A DNA stretch of 49,730 nt from an uncultured Olegusella sp. (GTDB lineage Bacteria > Actinomycetota > Coriobacteriia > Coriobacteriales > Atopobiaceae). Both the position numbers and the translations under genes were made by a program. Where the stretch lies: assembly GCF_947253395.1 (NCBI RefSeq), contig NZ_CAMXYY010000005.1:1-49730 (forward strand). Reading direction: 5' to 3'. Below the pieces are notes generated by a model that ran no database searches, was not told the DNA's origin, and saw only the letters and a list, made by a program, of their open reading frames with translations. Each line of letters begins with the position of its first letter. Position 1 is the first letter of the stretch. This document shows positions 43,217-49,730 of this stretch, piece by piece.

Positions 43217-43745
43217 CTATGAAGAATATGCTCGTCTTGAAGATCCACGGTTTCAGCCTACTGAGGTTAGTCATCTGCTTGAGCAAGTATTGGGAGCGAA
43301 TGTATTTTCTCGTGCAAGTCAGTTGAAGAGAGCAATCCAGGCTTGGAATGAAGCAAACGGTGACCGTGAACGTGCTCACACAAAAGCAGTATTTTTAGCC
43401 CCACCCCGCACTCATGGGTGTGCACCACGACTCGTTGTGTATGTCGACTCAAATGTTTTGCTCGTAGATTTTAAGACTAATACTGAACTCTATCTTGCAC
43501 GTCTTGCCAATTGGGGTTTTGAGGTCTCTCAGATAGATTTTCGTCTTTCAAGAGTGGCAGGAACAAGCTCGACAGAAACTCATTTCTCTCGAGAAAATAA
43601 AAGTGTATATAGTGCTAAATCAGCTCTTCAACCGAGTCCATCTGAACTTGCATATGTAGATGAAGTGACAGCTGAAGTTTCTCTAGAATTAAAAGAAAAA
43701 GTACAGCAAGCAATGCTTGCATTTCTGATAAAAAATAGGGCATGA
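43206..43745 (+). CDS. DUF721/DciA-like protein
   Basis: The 179-aa protein has the DUF721 core (about 60-120; APRLVVYVDSNVLLVDFKTNTELYLARL) found in DciA, which helps load the replicative helicase DnaB in bacteria lacking DnaC/DnaI. The start is TTG 43206 because GGAGG lies 8 nt upstream, overlapping the recF end. It sits between recF and gyrB, a common place for this family in Actinobacteria. A helicase-loading role is inferred from family and context. Confidence 0.8.
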   Translation: MNPNYEEYARLEDPRFQPTEVSHLLEQVLGANVFSRASQLKRAIQAWNEANGDRERAHTKAVFLAPPRTHGCAPRLVVYVDSNVLLVDFKTNTELYLARLANWGFEVSQIDFRLSRVAGTSSTETHFSRENKSVYSAKSALQPSPSELAYVDEVTAEVSLELKEKVQQAMLAFLIKNRA

Positions 43746-43769
43746 GGATATAGCTGCTGAACAGATTTA

Positions 43770-43790
43770 GGGCAGATACTGCCCCTTTAT
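43770..43790 (+). terminator. Weak terminator after the DUF721 gene
   Basis: GGGCAG and CTGCCC form a tight 6-bp stem with a 3-nt loop followed by CCTTTAT, 24 bp past the stop. The T-run is poor. Confidence 0.4.
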
Positions 43791-43954
43791 GACCTTTTAC
43801 CCTTACAAGATAATAACAAGGCAGCACTGAGCATCTGAGTGCCTAAAAGAACTATGTAAAAGTAGAAATAAGTAGATTTTCTTTCCAGCCTGAGAGAAAC
43901 CATACATAAATGGAGTAATATAAAAGGGATGTCTCGACCCTGGAAGGGGGACTT

Positions 43955-45916
43955 GTGCCCACGAACAAAAAAAACGATACCACCAACAACTACGAAGCAA
44001 CAGACATAAAAATTCTTGAAGGTCTTGAAGCTGTTCGTAAGCGTCCTGGTATGTATATTGGTACGACAAGTACAGCTGGTCTTCATCATCTTGTTTGGGA
44101 GATTGTTGATAACGCTGTAGACGAGGCGATGGCTGGTTTTTGTAACAAAATTAAAGTTACCATTCATCCCGACAACTCTATTTCGGTTGAGGATAATGGT
44201 CGTGGTATTCCTGTTGCCAATCATCCCAAAAAACGAATGCCAACCCTTGAGGTTGTTCTAACTATTTTGCATGCAGGCGGCAAATTTGATAACAATGCCT
44301 ATAAAGTTTCTGGTGGCTTGCATGGTGTAGGTATTTCTGTGGTAAATGCCCTTTCCAAGCGCCTTGTTGCACAGGTTAAGCGCGATGGTGGCATCTTTGA
44401 GATGGAATTTTCTCGTGGTAAGACTACCAAAAAGATGGAAAAAATAGCTAAGTCCAAAGCCACAGGTACCATTATTACCTTTTGGCCTGATGACATGATT
44501 TTTGAGACCACAACATTTAACTTTGATACTCTGCGTGATCGTCTCCAAGAAACGGCATTTTTAAATAAAAATCTCAAGATTGTTTTGATAGATGAGCGTG
44601 AATTAATGCCGCGTACTGTGGAATTCTGCTATGCCGGCGGTATTGTAGACTTTGTTAAGTATCTCAACAACGAGCAAAAAGTGCTTGAGAGATGTTCAAC
44701 TCCCATATATATCGAGGGTCAATCTGACCCAGATGCTCCTTTTAGTCAAAAAGGTGAGGTAGAAGTTGCAATTCAGTGGAATCAAGGCTATTCCGAGCAC
44801 GTGATGAGTTTTGCAAATGATATTTTTACTGAAGAGGGCGGTATGCACCTTGAAGGCTTTAGAACTGCTCTCACAAAGGTAGTAAATGACTATGCACGCT
44901 CTCATAAATTACTCAAAGACAAAGAACCCAATCTCCAAGGTAATGACCTTCGTGAAGGTTTAACGGCTATTATTTCGGTCAAGCTTCCCGACCCACAGTT
45001 TGAAGGTCAAACCAAGTCAAAGCTTGGCAGTTCTTACATGCGTACTTTGACTAATAGGGTAGTTTCTCAAGGTATGGCCGACTATCTTGAAGAACACCCA
45101 AACCAAGCAAAAGAGATCTTTAAAAAAGCCAATTCAGCTGCTAAAGGTCGTATGGCTGCTCAGAAAGCACGTCAAGCAACACGACGTAAGGGTCTGCTGG
45201 AAAGTGCAAGTCTGCCTGGTAAACTTGCCGATTGTTCTGTGCGCGATGCTGAGATGACAGAACTTTTTATTGTTGAGGGCGATTCTGCAGGAGGATCTGC
45301 CAAATCGGCTCGTGATCGCTCCATTCAAGCAGTTCTTCCTTTACGCGGAAAAATTTTGAATGTTGAACGTGTACAAGAGCATCGTGCACTGAGTTCCGAG
45401 ACAATTCAGTCTTTGATTACTGCAATTGGTACAGGCGTACCCCCTGAGTTTGACATTTCAAAGGCACGCTATCACAAGATTGTCATCATGACCGATGCTG
45501 ATGTTGACGGTGCACATATTCGTATTTTGTTGCTTACCTTCTTCTACCGCTTTATGCGACCTATGATTGATGCAGGTTATATCTATGTTGCTCAACCGCC
45601 GCTCTACCAGCTGAAGCCCAAGGGCAAAAAGCGCGGAAAGTATATTTATACTGATGAAGAATTAGCACTTGAAGCAAGTAATTTTGAGGATGCCAGCAGA
45701 TATACCGTTCAGCGTTACAAGGGCTTAGGTGAGATGGATCCCGAGCAGCTCTGGACAACCACTATGGATCCCAAAAATCGCATTTTACTTAAGGTAACTA
45801 TCGAAGATGGTATGGCAGCTGAGCGTGCAGTTGCCGATCTGATGGGTACTCAAGTAGAAAAGCGTAAGGATTTTATCCAGACGCATGCAAAGGATGTAAG
45901 GTTCCTCGACATCTAA
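43955..45916 (+). CDS. gyrB: DNA gyrase subunit B
   Basis: The 653-aa ATPase subunit of gyrase starts at GTG 43955 (GGAAGGGGG upstream). Its GHKL ATPase motifs are EIVDNAVDEA, VEDNGRGIPV and VSGGLHGVG. The TOPRIM motifs are EGDSAGGSA and TDADVDGAHI, and YKGLGEMDPEQLW lies near the C-terminus. The length is standard. It is 209 bp from the DUF721 gene, and this gap may contain its own promoter (TAATATAAA near 43914). Confidence 0.97.
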   Translation: MPTNKKNDTTNNYEATDIKILEGLEAVRKRPGMYIGTTSTAGLHHLVWEIVDNAVDEAMAGFCNKIKVTIHPDNSISVEDNGRGIPVANHPKKRMPTLEVVLTILHAGGKFDNNAYKVSGGLHGVGISVVNALSKRLVAQVKRDGGIFEMEFSRGKTTKKMEKIAKSKATGTIITFWPDDMIFETTTFNFDTLRDRLQETAFLNKNLKIVLIDERELMPRTVEFCYAGGIVDFVKYLNNEQKVLERCSTPIYIEGQSDPDAPFSQKGEVEVAIQWNQGYSEHVMSFANDIFTEEGGMHLEGFRTALTKVVNDYARSHKLLKDKEPNLQGNDLREGLTAIISVKLPDPQFEGQTKSKLGSSYMRTLTNRVVSQGMADYLEEHPNQAKEIFKKANSAAKGRMAAQKARQATRRKGLLESASLPGKLADCSVRDAEMTELFIVEGDSAGGSAKSARDRSIQAVLPLRGKILNVERVQEHRALSSETIQSLITAIGTGVPPEFDISKARYHKIVIMTDADVDGAHIRILLLTFFYRFMRPMIDAGYIYVAQPPLYQLKPKGKKRGKYIYTDEELALEASNFEDASRYTVQRYKGLGEMDPEQLWTTTMDPKNRILLKVTIEDGMAAERAVADLMGTQVEKRKDFIQTHAKDVRFLDI

Positions 45917-45974
45917 TACACGACTCGTTGAGAGAACCACACCCAAACACGCCTGATAGAAAGGCCTAGGTTTT

Positions 45975-48770
45975 ATGGCAGATAATCACAACACTCCTCC
46001 TGAGGACGACTTTGTTGATTTGACCAACGATGATTCTTATGAGGATGAAAATATTGAAGAAATAGAAGACAACGATGAGGACGTTGATCTCGTAGAAGAT
46101 TATGACGAAGACAATCCATCGGTCACCCCAACGCTTGGTGGAGGAGCAGGTCTTGATCCCACCATCTCTGATGAGGCGGGTACACGCCTTTCTTTGGTAG
46201 ATATTCATGGTGGCACACTCAAACCCGCTGATATGGCCACCGAGATGAAAACATCGTTTCTCGAGTATTCGATGTCAGTTATCGTTGCCCGTGCTCTTCC
46301 TGATGTTCGAGACGGCCTTAAGCCCGTTCAGCGTCGTATTCTTTATGCTATGAACGAGGCACATATTGTGCCTTCCCGTCCTCACAAAAAGTCCGCCTGG
46401 ACTGTTGGTGAAGTTATGGGTAAATACCATCCTCATGGAGACTCTTCAATTTATGACGCGATGGTGCGTCTTGCCCAGGACTTCTCTATGCGTCTGCAGC
46501 TGGTAGATGGTCACGGTAACTTTGGTTCTATCGACGGTGATCCTCCCGCAGCAATGCGTTATACCGAGAGCCGCCTTACCTATGCCGCGATGGAAATGCT
46601 GCGCGACATGGATAAAGAAACAGTTAACTCTCAGCCGAACTATGATGAGTCACTGCAAGAGCCTGCAGTTTTGCCTGCTCGTTTTCCTAACCTTTTGGTA
46701 AACGGTAGTCAAGGTATCGCTGTTGGTATGGCGACCAACATTCCTCCTCATAATCTTGCAGAGGTTACCAATGCTGTCTGCATGATGATTGACAATCCTG
46801 ACGTAAGTATTGACGAACTTATGACGGTACTGCCAGGTCCTGACTTTCCTACAGGTGGCACCATCATGGGTACTGATGGTATTCATGATGCGTATGAAAC
46901 TGGCCGAGGAACAATTACGGTGCGCGCAAAGGTTCATGTTGAGCAACGTAAAAACGGCCGACAGCGCCTTGTAGTAACTGAGATTCCCTATCAGGTAAAC
47001 AAAGGTACACTTCAAGAACGTATTGCCCAGCAGGTTAACGAAAAGCGTATTGAGGGTATTTCCGATATGCGCGATGAGTCCAACCGCAAGGGTATGCGTA
47101 TCGTTCTTGATCTCAAAAACGGCGCGGTGCCTCAGGTTGTTCTCAATAACCTTTACAAACGTACCCAGCTGCAATCAAACTTTAATGTCATCAATATTGC
47201 GCTGGTAGATGGTGTACCTCGTACTCTGACCCTGCGCCAGATTATCGGACACTATATTAACCATCAAGTTGATGTAGTGACGCGCAGAACTGAGTATGAC
47301 CTTGCAAAAGCGCGCAAAGATTTGCACATTCGTGAGGGTCTGCTTATTGCGGTCGATAATATTGATGAGATTGTCCATATTATCCGCAGCTCTCATGACG
47401 ATGCTGAAGCAAAGTCTCGCATGCACGAGCGTTTTGGCATTGATGAGATCCAAGCAGAAGCAATTCTTCAAATGCGTCTACGCCGCTTGACCGGTCTTGC
47501 ACGCGAGGAACTTGTGGCCCAGATTGAGGAACTTCGTGGTCGTATTGCTTACTTTGAAGATTTGCTTGCTCACCATGACAAGATTTTGAGCGTTATCAAA
47601 GACGAACTACGTCAGATTTCCGATCGTTTCTCTGATAAGCGGCGTACTCAGATTTCTCAGATAGGCGCTCAAGATCTTGACGTTGAGGACCTTATTGCCG
47701 AAGAAGATATGGTTGTTACCGTTACTCACGGTAGCTACATCAAGCGTTTGCCTGTAGCAACCTATCGTAGTCAAAAGCGTGGCGGTAAGGGTATTCAGGG
47801 TTTGTCGCTTAAAGAAAGTGACTTCGTTGAGGATTTGTTTGTTGCCTCAACCCACGATTATGTGATGTTCTTTACCAACAAAGGTAAGGTGTATCGCTTT
47901 AAGGTGCATGAACTTCCTCTTGGCTCGCGTCAGTCGCGCGGTTCTGCTTTGGCAAATGTTATTAAGACGTTGTCTGAGGGTGAACGCCTGTCAGCTGTTA
48001 TGGTCTGTCGTGCATTTCCCTCTGATGAGTATCTGATGTTTGCAACGCAGTCAGGCATGGTTAAAAAGACTGCTATGAGTGCTTACGACAACAGTCGACG
48101 TGACGGGCTGATTGCTATTAACCTAAAGAATGGCGACGAACTTGTGAGTGTTCGTCGTGTTCGTAAGGGTGAGTTGGTCATTCTTACCTCTGACCTTGGT
48201 AAAACTATTGTCTTTGATGAGAATGTTGTTCGTCCTACTGGTCGTGCGAGCGCTGGCGTAAAAGGTATTACTCTGCGTGGAGAAGCCAAGGTATTGGGTA
48301 TGGAAATCTCCAACGGCCAAGGAGATCTCTTTGTTATCACCGAGAAGGGGTATGGTAAACGCACGCCAATCAAGGAATACCCGCTGCACAATCGCGGTGG
48401 CCAAGGCGTCTTTACCATCTCAATGAATGCGAAAAAGGGTGCCCTGGTGGGTTGCCGTGTAGTAGGTCCTCAACACGAACTCATGATTGTGACAGAGGCT
48501 GGCGTGATGATTCGCGTCAAGGTAACCGATGTTTCGCGACTGGGCCGTGCAACTACTGGTGTTAAGGTGATGAACCTTGCTGAAGGTGATCGTATTTCTG
48601 CGGTAGCCCGTATGGTTGCTCATAAGAAAAAAGCAGCTCGCGCGGCGGTAGCAGGGCAGGCAACACTCGATTTAGCGGCGGCTGGTGCACGTGATGCTGA
48701 CGATGAAGAACCAGTTGACATTGGTGGCGAAGAGCAGCTGAACGAAGATCTTCTTGACGACGAAGAATAA
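45975..48770 (+). CDS. gyrA: DNA gyrase subunit A with acidic N- and C-terminal extensions
   Basis: The 931-aa subunit breaks and rejoins DNA. The catalytic Tyr is in AMRYTESRLTYAAME. The quinolone-determining region reads HPHGDSSIYDAMVRL, so the positions equivalent to E. coli Ser83 and Asp87 are the susceptible Ser and Asp. The beta-pinwheel C-terminal domain has the GyrA box QKRGGKG. An N-terminal extension of about 75 residues precedes the normal start region; its first 49 residues contain 23 Asp/Glu. The C-terminus is also acidic (DADDEEPVD...). ATG 45975 is the only good start, with AAAGG upstream. Confidence 0.96.
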   Translation: MADNHNTPPEDDFVDLTNDDSYEDENIEEIEDNDEDVDLVEDYDEDNPSVTPTLGGGAGLDPTISDEAGTRLSLVDIHGGTLKPADMATEMKTSFLEYSMSVIVARALPDVRDGLKPVQRRILYAMNEAHIVPSRPHKKSAWTVGEVMGKYHPHGDSSIYDAMVRLAQDFSMRLQLVDGHGNFGSIDGDPPAAMRYTESRLTYAAMEMLRDMDKETVNSQPNYDESLQEPAVLPARFPNLLVNGSQGIAVGMATNIPPHNLAEVTNAVCMMIDNPDVSIDELMTVLPGPDFPTGGTIMGTDGIHDAYETGRGTITVRAKVHVEQRKNGRQRLVVTEIPYQVNKGTLQERIAQQVNEKRIEGISDMRDESNRKGMRIVLDLKNGAVPQVVLNNLYKRTQLQSNFNVINIALVDGVPRTLTLRQIIGHYINHQVDVVTRRTEYDLAKARKDLHIREGLLIAVDNIDEIVHIIRSSHDDAEAKSRMHERFGIDEIQAEAILQMRLRRLTGLAREELVAQIEELRGRIAYFEDLLAHHDKILSVIKDELRQISDRFSDKRRTQISQIGAQDLDVEDLIAEEDMVVTVTHGSYIKRLPVATYRSQKRGGKGIQGLSLKESDFVEDLFVASTHDYVMFFTNKGKVYRFKVHELPLGSRQSRGSALANVIKTLSEGERLSAVMVCRAFPSDEYLMFATQSGMVKKTAMSAYDNSRRDGLIAINLKNGDELVSVRRVRKGELVILTSDLGKTIVFDENVVRPTGRASAGVKGITLRGEAKVLGMEISNGQGDLFVITEKGYGKRTPIKEYPLHNRGGQGVFTISMNAKKGALVGCRVVGPQHELMIVTEAGVMIRVKVTDVSRLGRATTGVKVMNLAEGDRISAVARMVAHKKKAARAAVAGQATLDLAAAGARDADDEEPVDIGGEEQLNEDLLDDEE

Positions 48771-48775
48771 GCTTT

Positions 48776-48803
48776 AAGGGTGTCTATTTGGCACCCTTTT
48801 TTA
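48776..48803 (+). terminator. gyrA terminator
   Basis: AAGGGTG and CACCCTT form a 7-bp stem with a 9-nt loop, running into TTTTTTATT just after the gyrA stop. Confidence 0.88.
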
Positions 48804-48832
48804 TTGTGCTTATAGTTTGTACTATATAGGGT

Positions 48833-48873
48833 AGAACCCGCCTTTCGGGCACGAGCGACGTCAGGCGGGTTCT
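48833..48873. other. Long stem-loop between convergent gyrA and DUF151 genes
   Basis: AGAACCCGCC and GGCGGGTTCT form a perfect 10-bp stem around a 21-nt loop. Only TTTG follows on the plus strand. It may act as a bidirectional or minus-strand terminator for the DUF151 gene. Confidence 0.55.
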
Positions 48874-48969
48874 TTGAAAAATTGAAGCTTAAGATATCCA
48901 ACGTATAAATGCGCAGCCACAAAGGGATAAAAGTGCCTTTTGCTCCTTTTTTACTCAGCAAAGAAGCTT

Positions 48970-49473
48970 TTACTCGTTGAAATCGTCAGCGGAGAGACTT
49001 TCAACAAAGTCATGGAATTCCTCAAGCTCACGAGTTTTTTCTTCTTTTTCTACGGCGTCAAAATCAGGCATTGTTGCTGTAGCAAGTACCGAATCATCCG
49101 CATAGATAGGTACCCCAGCGCGCACAGCCAAAGCGATTGCATCAGAAGGCCGACTGTCCACATCAAAAGTTTGGCCGTTATGGTCACGCAACATGAGGTT
49201 TGCAAAAAAAGTAGTTCCATGCACAGCAACGATAGCGACCCCTACCAGTTCTGCTTCTAGGCGATCAAGTACCGAAAGCATAAGATCGTGGGTCTTAGGG
49301 CGTATTTCGTGAGCTGCAATACCCATAGAAATAGAGGTAGCTTCAACTACACCAATACGTATTGGCAGCTCGGTAGCAAGACCCTCAGAGGGTTTGCGTG
49401 GTGCGAGAGTTACCAACGAAGCGATGGGGCCACCGCCGACAACAATTGCCTTTATGTCCATACGAATCAACAC
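48970..49473 (-). CDS. Bifunctional nuclease family (DUF151) protein
   Basis: The 167-aa protein matches the BFN/DUF151 domain; some members cleave both DNA and RNA. Typical segments are AAHEIRPKTHDLMLSVLD, ATFFANL-like GTTFFANLMLRD and SRPSDAIALAVRAGVPIYADDSVL. The C-terminal 30 residues are acidic. The start is GTG 49473 because AAGGGA lies 6 nt upstream; an ATG four codons later is possible. It is convergent with gyrA. Confidence 0.9.
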   Translation of the reverse strand: MLIRMDIKAIVVGGGPIASLVTLAPRKPSEGLATELPIRIGVVEATSISMGIAAHEIRPKTHDLMLSVLDRLEAELVGVAIVAVHGTTFFANLMLRDHNGQTFDVDSRPSDAIALAVRAGVPIYADDSVLATATMPDFDAVEKEEKTRELEEFHDFVESLSADDFNE

Positions 49474-49571
49474 GCGAATTCCCTTCTATTGACCGGTTAT
49501 AGTACCCCATGAGACGAAGTTCAAAAATAGTTCATATTCAAAATTAATCTAAGGTGAAATGTAATTTCTTG

Positions 49572-49600
49572 TTGACAGGGGCTTGTGGCTGTAATAGGAT
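49572..49600 (+). promoter_or_regulatory. Promoter of tRNA-Ile
   Basis: Perfect -35 TTGACA and -10 TAGGAT are separated by 17 bp, 13 nt before the tRNA 5' end. Confidence 0.8.
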
Positions 49601-49613
49601 ACATTCTTGCGTT

Positions 49614-49690
49614 GGGCCCGTAGCTCAGTTGGTCAGAGCGTCCGGCTGATAACCGGGAGGTCACAAGTTCGAACCTTGTCGGGCCCACCA
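49614..49690 (+). tRNA. tRNA-Ile (anticodon GAT)
   Basis: GGGCCCG pairs with CGGGCCC, the D-arm is GCTCAGTTGGTCAGAGC, the anticodon loop CTGATAA reads GAT and the T-loop is TTCGAAC. CCA is encoded. tRNA-Ile(GAT) often sits in or near rRNA operons, but none is visible before the window ends. Confidence 0.96.
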
Positions 49691-49730
49691 CTCTTTCGTC
49701 AATAATCGCCCCAATGATAGCCGAGTCGGC

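Noticed and set aside
46430..46480. Quinolone-resistance change in GyrA
   Set aside because: The determining positions read Ser and Asp as in susceptible enzymes. The neighbouring Ser in place of Ala84 is a normal lineage difference as far as can be judged.
1..49730. CRISPR array, intact insertion sequence, prophage or rRNA genes
   Set aside because: No spaced direct repeats, transposase, integrase or phage genes, and no rRNA sequence were seen. The only tandem repeats are the coding 24-bp array and the 18-bp pair.

Overview
The window looks like a stretch of a Coriobacteriia chromosome (Atopobium/Lancefieldella/Olsenella type, phylum Actinomycetota). The evidence is an actinobacterial kinase/FHA/PP2C/SEDS-PBP/PASTA-kinase cluster and a PafB/PafC-like WYL pair at only moderate GC (mid-40s per cent by eye), together with Firmicutes-like traits: an exonuclease-helicase DinG and a class B sortase. 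The genus is inferred from overall gene content; no 16S rRNA gene is present.

Layout. 1-1310 (minus): the 5' part of a sortase B gene and purE. 1416-11102 (plus): a cell-envelope signalling and wall-synthesis cluster encoding a polytopic Ser/Thr kinase, FhaA-like and FhaB-like FHA proteins, a PstP-like PP2C phosphatase, a fused SEDS glycosyltransferase-penicillin-binding protein, and a PknB-like kinase with four PASTA domains. 11212-12954 (plus): purC, a small membrane protein and tRNA-Arg(CCT). 13049-18066 (minus): an OmpR/HAMP-kinase two-component pair, a Tat lipoprotein and purB. 18067-18806: over 700 bp with no recognisable gene but several inverted repeats. 18807-25600 (minus): tRNA-Lys, pepT, an M29 aminopeptidase, tRNA-Gly and a very large membrane protein with an M28 peptidase fold split by a roughly 750-residue acidic insertion. 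25803-27748 (plus): the PafB/PafC-like pair. 27742-31706 (minus): DinG-like exonuclease-helicase and Ddl. 31853-32893 (plus): RlmN.

32947-37977 (minus) is the canonical left flank of a bacterial replication origin: a small membrane protein, parB, parA, rsmG, jag, yidC, yidD, rnpA and rpmH, with three parS sites. 38330-48770 (plus) is the right flank: a GHKL ATPase with a winged-helix tail, then dnaA, dnaN, recF, a DUF721/DciA-like gene, gyrB and gyrA. The window ends with a bifunctional-nuclease (DUF151) gene on the minus strand and tRNA-Ile(GAT). Transcription diverges from about 38.0-38.3 kb, so the origin lies there and/or in the dnaA-dnaN gap.

The most interesting signals are at the origin. 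DnaA has two substitutions (D to T and T to A) in the nearly invariant GGRDHTTV DNA-reading signature. The surrounding gaps contain TTTTCAACA/TTATCAACA 9-mers instead of the usual TTATCCACA, which suggests a co-evolved, altered DnaA-box code. An unstudied GHKL-ATPase/winged-helix protein sits directly upstream of dnaA. Other points of note are an M28 peptidase fold lacking several metal ligands, a non-RD polytopic kinase, the SEDS-PBP fusion, and strongly acidic extensions on GyrA.
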